Shown: positions 57,357 to 64,000 of the stretch, in pieces
Position numbering within the stretch: the first letter of the stretch is position 1
Layout of the letters: every line of letters starts with the position of its first letter
NCBI GenBank assembly: GCA_013003715.1
Contig: JABDIN010000029.1
Location: forward strand, 1-64,000
Direction of reading: 5' to 3'
DNA length: 64,000 nucleotides
Origin: Desulfobacteraceae bacterium
Lineage (GTDB): Bacteria; Desulfobacterota; Desulfobacteria; Desulfobacterales; Desulfosarcinaceae
Position numbers and translations under genes: made by a program
The notes under the pieces: generated by a model
Seen by the model: only the letters and a program-made list of their open reading frames with translations
The model's database searches: none
Told to the model about the DNA's origin: nothing

Positions 57357-58316
57357 TCAATCCGTCTCCTCTCCCATTAAAATCCTCATATGATTACGGG
57401 CCAGTTCCGGCAACCGTTCGATACAATACCCGCCTTCGAGAACAGAAATGACCCGTCCGGAAGCATACTGCCAACCGATCCCCATGATTTTCCGCATAAT
57501 CCAGCTGAATCCGTGGGTGGTCAACTCGACATCGGACATATCATCGTCCTCATGGGCATCAAAACCTGTTGATACAATGAGAACATCCGGCTTGAATTCC
57601 TTAAAAACCGGTATCATATCATTTTCAACCAATCGTTTGTATTCCTCATCTCCTTTCCCGGGCAATACAGGAGAATTTTTAGTATAACCCTGACCCGAGG
57701 CATTTCCGGCTTCAAACTCACGGCCGGTGCCGGGAAAGGCGAAAGAGGGATGCTGATGTATGGAGTAGTAAAACACCGATGGGTCTTCTTCGAAAATGCG
57801 CTGTGTACCATTGCCATGATGCACATCGAAATCGATAATACCCACACGCTCCACTCCCCACTCCTCTTGCAGATACCGGGCGGCAATGGCCACATTGTTG
57901 AAATAACAAAAACCCATGGCCAGGCTTTCTTCTGCATGATGGCCCGGGGGCCTGACCGCACAGAACGCGTTGTCCAGCTCTCCGGCCATTACCATGCGGC
58001 ACGCTTCAAGCACTCCGCCAACCGCAAGTATGGCGGTTTCATAAGTGCTGACACACATCTGGTTGTCGGCGGAACAAAACTCCCGGTTCCCCGACAGACA
58101 GACTTCCTCGAAACGATGGATGTAATGTTCGGGGTGTATGGAGCTGATCCATTTCATCTCCGCCGGCCGGGCCGGGATAATGGTGAGCTTATCCAACAAT
58201 CCGCCTGATTTTATGCCGTCAAAAATGGCCATCAGCCTGTCGGGGTTTTCTGGATGGTAGGGGCCGGTATCATGTAGGAGATACCGGTTGTCATGTACAT
58301 AACCTGTTTTATTCAT
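57357..58316 (-). CDS. HDAC-family deacetylase (AcuC/class II-like)
   Basis: This zinc-dependent amidohydrolase removes acetyl groups from lysine or polyamines. The 319-aa protein shows all catalytic residues: His126 and His127 in RPPGHHAEES, zinc ligands Asp164 and His166 (IDFDVHHGNGT), Asp253 (STGFDAHEDD) and Tyr297 (LEGGYCIE). The N-terminal HPENPDRL motif is typical. The ATG at 58316 is preceded by GAGGGAAGG; the longer frame to 58574 overlaps cooC. Confidence 0.94.
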   Translation of the reverse strand: MNKTGYVHDNRYLLHDTGPYHPENPDRLMAIFDGIKSGGLLDKLTIIPARPAEMKWISSIHPEHYIHRFEEVCLSGNREFCSADNQMCVSTYETAILAVGGVLEACRMVMAGELDNAFCAVRPPGHHAEESLAMGFCYFNNVAIAARYLQEEWGVERVGIIDFDVHHGNGTQRIFEEDPSVFYYSIHQHPSFAFPGTGREFEAGNASGQGYTKNSPVLPGKGDEEYKRLVENDMIPVFKEFKPDVLIVSTGFDAHEDDDMSDVELTTHGFSWIMRKIMGIGWQYASGRVISVLEGGYCIERLPELARNHMRILMGEETD

Positions 58317-58413
58317 CGCCTTCCCTCTGCCGGTGATCCGATAGTGGTTGGAACCCGGGTATAACGCCTTGTTCCCGCACGGATCCACACGCGCTATCCG
58401 GGTGCCACACCGC

Positions 58414-59163
58414 TCACTGGATAATCCTGTCGAATATCTTGAAAGCCGCCTGAACCGCCGGATTGCTCTCATCCATGTCAATGGTCGGCTGACCGTCCAG
58501 ATCATACTCATATACGGTATCGTCTTCGGGAAGGTACCCGGCCAATTCCAATCCGGATTCGGATATGATCTCAAGCGCCTTGGCTGACGGCTCGGTTTTC
58601 ACCTGGTTCATCAACAGGTAGCTTTTACCGACACCGATATTCAAGTCCCGGGACAATTTATCAATTCGCAGACCGGCCTGAAGGCTGCGCCGGGAGGTGT
58701 CACTGACGATGAGCAGCACATCCACATCCTTGGTGGTAAGCCGGCTCACGTGCTCCATGCCGGCTTCATTGTCCATGACAATGTAGGGATAATTGTCGGT
58801 GAGCTTTTCCAAAAATCCCGCTAAAAGTGAATTTGCGGCGCAATAGCATCCGGCACCCTCGGGCTGCCCCATGACGATTAGATCGTAACCGTCCTGTTCG
58901 ACCACCGCTTCTTCAAGACGCATGGACATGAATACGTCCTTTGTCATGCCGCTGGGCACCTTTCCTTTCTTCATTTCTTCTCTGGCATTACCCAGTGTTT
59001 CCGTGACTTCAAGACCCAGCACTTCATTCAAATTCGCATTGGAGTCCGCATCCACAGCAAGCACGGGAGTTTTACCTTTTTTGACCAGATATTTTACCAA
59101 CATTCCGGCGACGGTGGTTTTCCCGGTTCCGCCCTTGCCGGCTAACGCAATTGAAAACGCCAT
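58414..59163 (-). CDS. cooC: CO dehydrogenase maturation ATPase CooC
   Basis: This ATPase delivers nickel to CODH or acetyl-CoA synthase. The 249-aa P-loop protein has the deviant Walker A motif GKGGTGKTT (9-17), VDADSNANL, and the CooC-type GQPEGAGCYCAAN with Cys106 and Cys108, which hold nickel between subunits. AAAGGAATG precedes the ATG. No CODH or ACS genes are in the window. It is the first gene of the nine-gene block. Confidence 0.94.
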   Translation of the reverse strand: MAFSIALAGKGGTGKTTVAGMLVKYLVKKGKTPVLAVDADSNANLNEVLGLEVTETLGNAREEMKKGKVPSGMTKDVFMSMRLEEAVVEQDGYDLIVMGQPEGAGCYCAANSLLAGFLEKLTDNYPYIVMDNEAGMEHVSRLTTKDVDVLLIVSDTSRRSLQAGLRIDKLSRDLNIGVGKSYLLMNQVKTEPSAKALEIISESGLELAGYLPEDDTVYEYDLDGQPTIDMDESNPAVQAAFKIFDRIIQ

Positions 59164-59349
59164 GTATTCATTCCTTTCTCTTCAAATTTCCACGGGGTGA
59201 ACCATAATAATAAATCCGGTTTTACCTTGCGTAAATGAAAGTATACTAAAATCACTTAAAATTCAAATTCCTTGAAAAGGAATAGGGCTTATGATAGAAA
59301 CGCTCTCGGCTGGAAACGCGTATGGATATTCACCTACAGGGGGTATTGA

Positions 59350-60504
59350 ATGGAATTTGAACTCAGCAAAACACAAAAGGACATTCAAAAAGCGGTACGC
59401 GATTTTACCAAGGGCGAGTTCGACAAGGACCTGGCCCTTGAACTTGAAAGAAAACACGAGTTTCCCAAAAAAATCTGGCAGAAAGCAGGTGAACTCGGAC
59501 TCATCGGCGTCCACTATCCTGAAAAATATTACGGTCAGGAACTGGGATGCCTGGAATGTATCCTTGTTGTCGAAGAGCTCTGCAGGGGTGATTCCACCAT
59601 CGGCAGTGCCGTTGCCCTGGCCAGCTTCGCTTCCGAATTGATTCTTCATAACGGCAGCGAGGAGATGAAGCAGACATACCTGCCGGCCGTTGCCGAGGCA
59701 AAAATGCTTTCCGCCGGTGCCTTCACCGAACCCGATCACGGTTCGGACATCACCTTCATGAACACCACCGCCGTCAAGGACGGTGACGAATGGGTGGTTA
59801 ACGGAACCAAAACCTTCATCACCAACGGGGGACTGGCCGGTTTCTATTCCGTGCTGTGTCAGACCGATCCGGATGCCCAACCATCGTACCGGGGGATGAG
59901 CCTGATTCTGATCGAAGCCGATCGCCAAGGGCTGAGTACCGCTGATGTGGGAGATAAAATGGGTATCCGCATGATGGCCACGGCCGAGGTCAACATGAAA
60001 GATGTGCGGGTACCATTGGCAAATCTTATCGGGCAAGAAGGCAAGGGTTTCTACCACGTCCTTCATTTTTTTGATGAGAGCCGCATTCAGATCGCCGCCC
60101 AGGCCCTGGGTACCGCCCAGGGTGCATACGACCGTGCACTGGTCTATGTCAAACAACGGGAGCAGTTCGGACAAAAAATCGCACAATTCCAGGCCACCCA
60201 GCACAAACTGGCGGATATGGCCACGAAAATCGAGTTGGCCCGGCTCATCACCTACAAAGCCGCTTGGAATTACGACCAGGGCCGTATCGATCCCAAGCTG
60301 ACATCAATGGCCAAAATGTATGCGGCCAGGACTGCCGTGGAAGTGGCTGACGAAGCCATCCAATTACTCGGCGGATATGGTTATATGGCCGAATACGAAG
60401 TGGAACGCTTTTACCGCGATGCGAAAATCACCGAATTGTATGAAGGAACCAAGGAAATCCAGAAAAATACAATTGCCAGCGCCCTTTTGGGCAAATTGAA
60501 GTAA
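59350..60504 (+). CDS. Acyl-CoA dehydrogenase
   Basis: This FAD enzyme oxidises acyl-CoA to enoyl-CoA. The 384-aa protein has the three family segments: an N-terminal helical domain, AFTEPDHGSDI (about 125-135) with the flavin-binding NGTKTFITNGG, and a C-terminal helical domain. The catalytic Glu is in LYEGTKEIQKNTIAS (about 363-377). The chain-length preference is unknown. GGGGGT precedes the ATG, and the gene is divergent from cooC. Confidence 0.96.
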   Translation: MEFELSKTQKDIQKAVRDFTKGEFDKDLALELERKHEFPKKIWQKAGELGLIGVHYPEKYYGQELGCLECILVVEELCRGDSTIGSAVALASFASELILHNGSEEMKQTYLPAVAEAKMLSAGAFTEPDHGSDITFMNTTAVKDGDEWVVNGTKTFITNGGLAGFYSVLCQTDPDAQPSYRGMSLILIEADRQGLSTADVGDKMGIRMMATAEVNMKDVRVPLANLIGQEGKGFYHVLHFFDESRIQIAAQALGTAQGAYDRALVYVKQREQFGQKIAQFQATQHKLADMATKIELARLITYKAAWNYDQGRIDPKLTSMAKMYAARTAVEVADEAIQLLGGYGYMAEYEVERFYRDAKITELYEGTKEIQKNTIASALLGKLK

Positions 60505-60830
60505 AACCCCGTTCAGGATCATGGATTTCCCGGAGATCCCTGAAGACGGGAAACCCGCTTATACATCGGAGCGCCTGTTCATCCATCATCAAACCGGGCT
60601 TTTCCGGGTATTCCATCTGCGGAGCAACCAGGGCGCGATGAATTAATTCTTTTCACGACTCAACAAACAGATTACAATACGACAGCTCCATCACAGACCC
60701 ATAGATTCGGTCCGGTAAATCTATCCGGCAGTTATTTACGAAAACCAAATAATCCCTAATACCGCATCAGCCTTCACCGGTCACGCAGATATCCGGGAAA
60801 ATGGCTGAAGTTAACCGCAAGGAGGTGGCA
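60505..60830. other. intergenic region upstream of the phasin-like gene
   Basis: I see no gene and no strong promoter. A loose inverted repeat TTTCCCG (about 60524) / CGGGAAA (about 60546) lies after the dehydrogenase stop without a T-run. Confidence 0.4.
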
Positions 60831-61145
60831 ATGTTGGACCTGATCAAAAAAGGAATGCTTACGGGCATCGGCCTGGCCTTAAAAACATGGGATGAAGTCG
60901 AGGAATTTGCCAAAGAACTGGAGAAAAAAGGTAAGATGACTGAGCAGGAAGGTAAACGAATGCTCGACGAACTCCGGCACAAATATGAGGACACCCAGGA
61001 AAAGCTTGAAGGAAAGGTCGAGAGCGTCGTCAAGAATTTTCTGAAAAAAGCGGACATCGTCACCGGAGACGAATTGAAAGGACTGAAAAAAGAGATCCGT
61101 GAACTGAAGAAAATCATCAGCGATCAGGGTGCGAAGGATCTCTGA
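60831..61145 (+). CDS. Phasin-like polyhydroxyalkanoate granule protein
   Basis: The 104-aa protein has an amphipathic start (LIKKGMLTGIGLALKTWDEVEEFAKEL, about 4-28) and a charged helical remainder with heptads, as in small phasin-superfamily proteins (COG3937 type). It may coat polymer granules or act as a chaperone. The ATG at 60831 has an excellent AAGGAGGTGG; the ATG 30 bp upstream has none. It stands next to a UbiB-family gene. Confidence 0.8.
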   Translation: MLDLIKKGMLTGIGLALKTWDEVEEFAKELEKKGKMTEQEGKRMLDELRHKYEDTQEKLEGKVESVVKNFLKKADIVTGDELKGLKKEIRELKKIISDQGAKDL

Positions 61146-61307
61146 TCCCGTAATCGCCATGGGTTTGCCCAAGACCACAGGGGGGTCTGCCCCGGCAGTC
61201 TGTTCCCGGAGAGGGTGTGGTATCGGGCAGCTTTGCGGCAGGAGAATCTCCGGCATCATTGAATTGAGAATCAACGAGCTCCGCTACATATTGAATAATC
61301 GGTATCT

Positions 61308-63011
61308 ATGATCAGTATCAGAAAAATAGGTGTCATCGGCCGCACCTACCGGAACCTGAACCGATATCGTCAAATCCTGGGGACTTTATTTAAATACGGC
61401 TTCGGGGATATCATCGAACTTCTCAGTATCGAGCAATATATCGAAATCGGACTCCAGATGATATCTAAAAAACGGCGGGAACGCCTGGAGCGGCTATCGC
61501 GGGCCGAACGAGTCCGCATGGCCATTGAAGAGCTGGGCCCCACGTTCATCAAATTCGGGCAAATCCTCTCCACCCGCCCGGACCTTGTACCGCCGGATTT
61601 CATTACCGAGCTGTCCCTCCTCCAGGACAAGGTGCCGTCCTTCCCCTTTGAAGAAGCCCGAACAATACTCACGGAAGAACTGGGTGATTCCATTTCGGAT
61701 GTTTTCGACGATCTCGATCCAGAGCCCCTTGCCTCCGCCTCCATCGGGCAGGTTCACCGCGCCTCACTCAAAGACGGTGAACAGGTGGCCGTGAAAATCC
61801 AACGGCCGAAAATCCGGAAACTCGTGGAGATCGATCTTGAGATCATGCTTCATCTCGCGACACTGATGGAGCGGCACGTCACCGAGCTGTCATTCCACCG
61901 CCCCATCAAAATTGTTGAAGAATTCGCCAAATCCATAGAACGGGAAATGGATTATACCATCGAAGCCGGCAGCATGGAACGTGTCTCAGCCCAATTCATC
62001 GACAATCCCCATGTCTATGTACCCAAGGTGTACCGTGCCGCCAGCACCGCGCGTGTGCTCACGTGCGAATACATCGACGGCATTAAAATTTCCAATCTGG
62101 ATCGTCTCGAAGCTTCCGGTCTGGACAGAAAGACGATTACGGACCGCGGTGCGGATGTGGTGCTGAGCCAGATCTTCGACCATGGTTTTTTTCACGCGGA
62201 CCCCCACCCCGGCAACGTTTTCGTTTTACCCCACAACGTGATCTGCCTGCTTGATTTCGGCATGATGGGATCGGTGGACAGAGGTTTACGGGAGGATTTT
62301 GTGGAGCTTGTGGACAGCGCCGTTCACCGCGATGAGAACCGTGCGGCGCATGTGCTTATCAAGATAACGGACTGGGATACGGACCAGGAACCCGATGAAC
62401 GCGTCCTATCCCGTGATGTATCGGATTTTATGGGTCTCCACCTCTACAAACCGCTGAAGGACCTTGAAATAGGCCGGTTGCTCCAGCAGCTTCTCGAACT
62501 CGCGTCAAAGCACCGGCTGCGCATCCGCCCCGAGCTTTTTCTCATGCTCAAAGCCCTTTCCACCGTGGAAGGCGTGGCCCGTCAGCTATACCCCGAATTC
62601 GACATGATCTCCAAGGCCGAGCCCTTTATCCGCCGGATAAAAATGGCGCGCTTCTCACCCAAGCGGGTCAGTGGAGACCTCATCCGGTTCTTTTCCCACA
62701 GCATGGAGTTCGTGCAGAATTTTCCGAAAGATCTTCTGGAAATTACCCGCTCCATGAGGGACAAAAAGCTCTCAATGATACTGGAACTCAAAGACCTGGA
62801 TACCATGCTGGCCACCCACGATCAGATCAGCAACCGGATCTCCTTTTCCATTATCATCGCCGCCCTGATCATCGGGTCGGCCCTCATCGTCATCTCCAAA
62901 ACCCCTCCCCTTCTCTACGGAATATCCCTTATCGGGATCATCGGTTTTCTCGCGGCCGCCATTATGGGCATCTGGCTGCTCGTGGCGATCTTGCGAAAGG
63001 GCAAGTTATAG
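61308..63011 (+). CDS. ubiB: UbiB/AarF-family atypical kinase
   Basis: The 567-aa membrane-anchored ADCK-type ATPase supports quinone biosynthesis or lipid homeostasis. The KxGQ motif is FIKFGQILSTRPDLVPP (about 81-97), and an Ala-rich loop ASASIGQVHRA and the invariant Lys in VAVKIQRP follow. The catalytic region is HGFFHADPHPGNVF and the metal motif LLDFGMMG. Two C-terminal membrane helices (about 505-560) complete it. In a Desulfobacterota cell menaquinone would be the likely quinone. Confidence 0.93.
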   Translation: MISIRKIGVIGRTYRNLNRYRQILGTLFKYGFGDIIELLSIEQYIEIGLQMISKKRRERLERLSRAERVRMAIEELGPTFIKFGQILSTRPDLVPPDFITELSLLQDKVPSFPFEEARTILTEELGDSISDVFDDLDPEPLASASIGQVHRASLKDGEQVAVKIQRPKIRKLVEIDLEIMLHLATLMERHVTELSFHRPIKIVEEFAKSIEREMDYTIEAGSMERVSAQFIDNPHVYVPKVYRAASTARVLTCEYIDGIKISNLDRLEASGLDRKTITDRGADVVLSQIFDHGFFHADPHPGNVFVLPHNVICLLDFGMMGSVDRGLREDFVELVDSAVHRDENRAAHVLIKITDWDTDQEPDERVLSRDVSDFMGLHLYKPLKDLEIGRLLQQLLELASKHRLRIRPELFLMLKALSTVEGVARQLYPEFDMISKAEPFIRRIKMARFSPKRVSGDLIRFFSHSMEFVQNFPKDLLEITRSMRDKKLSMILELKDLDTMLATHDQISNRISFSIIIAALIIGSALIVISKTPPLLYGISLIGIIGFLAAAIMGIWLLVAILRKGKL

Positions 63012-63098
63012 GGGAGTCCATCAGTGGCCGGCATATCCAACGGGATCAGATGAGGCATGTTACGACTTGTCATGCCCCCTTCTCCGGCCGTATCATCC

Positions 63099-63590
63099 TC
63101 ACTCGGCGGATCCGACGATGGGTTGCACAAATTGCGACTCCGTATCCCATGGGAACAGAATCCAGGTGTCCTGGCTGACCTCCGTAATATAGGTGTCCAC
63201 CAGCGGACGGCCTTCGGGTTTTGCATAAATCGTTGCAAAATGGGCGTTTGGCAACATGGATTTGACTATTCGGGCGGTCTTTCCCGTGTCCACCAGATCA
63301 TCCACCAACAGGCAGTTGGCACCGTCCTCCGACACGCTTTTTAAAATCTGCCCGTCACCCTGGCTCTGCCAGTCGTAACTCGATACGCATACCGTATCCA
63401 CCAGACGGATTTCCAGTTCCCGTGCCAAAATCGCCGCCGGCACCAGGCCACCCCGGGTGATGGCCACAATCTTGTCCCATTTGCCCATCTCCACCAGCCG
63501 CCAGGAAAGTGCCTTTGAATCCCGGTGCAACTGCTCCCAGGAGATTGGAAAAGTCTTTTTATACCGCTCGGATGTATCAGGTCCCCCCAT
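63099..63590 (-). CDS. gpt: Xanthine/guanine phosphoribosyltransferase
   Basis: This purine salvage enzyme makes XMP/GMP from the base and PRPP. The 163-aa protein has [16 protein letters not shown] (about 44-59) and the PRPP loop [14 protein letters not shown] (about 93-106), with a C-terminal WILFPWD typical of Gpt. The ATG at 63590 has AAGGAGGCAG upstream; the frame extends to 63737 without coding character. Confidence 0.94.
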   Translation of the reverse strand: MGGPDTSERYKKTFPISWEQLHRDSKALSWRLVEMGKWDKIVAITRGGLVPAAILARELEIRLVDTVCVSSYDWQSQGDGQILKSVSEDGANCLLVDDLVDTGKTARIVKSMLPNAHFATIYAKPEGRPLVDTYITEVSQDTWILFPWDTESQFVQPIVGSAE

Positions 63591-64000
63591 TATCTGCCTC
63601 CTTTTTTCCGTGGTAAATGTTCCGTATCGCTTTATACCACCTTGAACGAAAAATCCAGCAGGCAATGTTATCGGTAATGTCAAATGACAAAGCTCAAATT
63701 TCAAATGAAGGTATTCTATCCATTTTACGGATCGCATTGATCATAAAGTGAACATTAAACGACAGCATTCCGCCATTTGACATTGGGATTTTGTCATTTG
63801 ACATTAACACCGTACCTTGTATCAAGGCATGAGCAGAATTTTAAAATATCTGATACCATGCCGAATCCACATGCGATCACCCTGTGAGGTACTCGGGTTA
63901 TCGTTTGAATCGCTTGATAAATCCGTATGGGTATCGCGGTGTTTGCGGTTCACTGACGCTGCTCAACCGGTCTAGGTGGTCCTGGTCAAGGTTCCATTCG
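63591..64000. repeat. intergenic region with 17-bp inverted repeat
   Basis: TAATGTCAAATGACAAA (63675-63691) and its exact reverse complement (63790-63806) flank about 98 bp. The right arm overlaps a direct repeat CATTTGACATT (63774-63784 and 63795-63805). No gene lies between the arms or to the right edge of the window. The arms resemble the AT-rich words of the dppB-dppC island in style, not in exact sequence. Confidence 0.75.

Noticed and set aside
57357-58574. 405-aa version of the HDAC protein
   Set aside because: The extra 86 N-terminal residues overlap cooC and lack family similarity; a good ribosome binding site precedes the ATG at 58316.
59263-60204. 313-aa minus-strand frame
   Set aside because: Antisense shadow of the acyl-CoA dehydrogenase gene; no domain recognised and composition mirrors the sense gene.

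Overview
The window looks like a chromosomal segment of a strictly anaerobic Desulfobacterota bacterium, probably a Desulfobacterales-type sulfate reducer. This is an inference from the following. An F1 gene block carries both b and b' subunits but no a or c subunit. A CooC-type CODH maturation ATPase and a RACo-type corrinoid activator are present. A DUF6178 protein, a phasin-UbiB pair and an acyl-CoA dehydrogenase also fit this group. No CRISPR array, insertion sequence, phage gene or integrase was seen. Almost everything reads as vertically inherited core or lineage-specific genome.

Layout. 1-461 is the 5' part of a 16S rRNA gene on the minus strand, with a leader and one clear promoter (a second is possible) upstream. 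1.2-4.8 kb (minus) holds zapB-zapA, a 6S RNA that I identify from sequence and folding, rny (RNase Y), and a stand-alone GlmU-type nucleotidyltransferase. 4.8-10.9 kb (minus) is the F1/stalk ATP synthase block atpF'-atpF-atpH-atpA-atpG-atpD-atpC, with a promoter and a strong terminator. 11-17 kb (minus) is the cell-shape block mreB-mreC-mreD-mrdA-rodA followed by a bactofilin. 17.2-19 kb has a serine hydrolase, tRNA-Pro(GGG) with promoter and terminator, and a lipoprotein-like YidD. 19-31.5 kb is mixed housekeeping and signalling: a rhodanese-ferritin fusion, a HEAT-repeat response regulator, mutY, an HTH/zinc-ribbon regulator, an LMW phosphatase, an M24 peptidase, a DHH phosphoesterase, coaE, a large adenylate cyclase-AAA-TPR protein and rdgB. 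31.6-38.9 kb (plus) has a divergent GTP-type PEP carboxykinase and a five-gene oligopeptide ABC transporter. 39-43.8 kb has a DUF6178 protein, lepB, aspartate kinase and a cupin. 43.9-47 kb is a three-gene set: an Old Yellow Enzyme/dienoyl-CoA reductase, an unknown protein and a DUF2889 protein. 47-50.8 kb has slyD, an MBL hydrolase, a glycine-zipper lipoprotein, rlpA and a methyltransferase.

50.9-59.2 kb is the most interesting stretch: nine minus-strand genes in a row with short gaps. In transcription order they are cooC, an HDAC-family deacetylase (AcuC-like), a CBS-CBS-ACT protein (AcuB-like), prmA, an MBL hydrolase, a sirtuin, a RACo-type ASKHA protein without its ferredoxin domain, yebG and an M42 peptidase. 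Two mechanistically different lysine deacylases next to CODH/corrinoid accessory proteins suggest that C1/acetyl-CoA metabolism and protein (de)acetylation are linked. A divergent acyl-CoA dehydrogenase follows. The window ends with a phasin-like protein, UbiB/AarF, gpt, and an intergenic region with an inverted repeat.

Recurring themes: 1-nt TAATG stop/start overlaps couple zapB-zapA and three ATP synthase junctions. Several intergenic regions carry AT-rich or palindromic repeats. Promoters, hairpins and starts were called by eye and none was computed. Family names come from recognisable motifs, not from searches.
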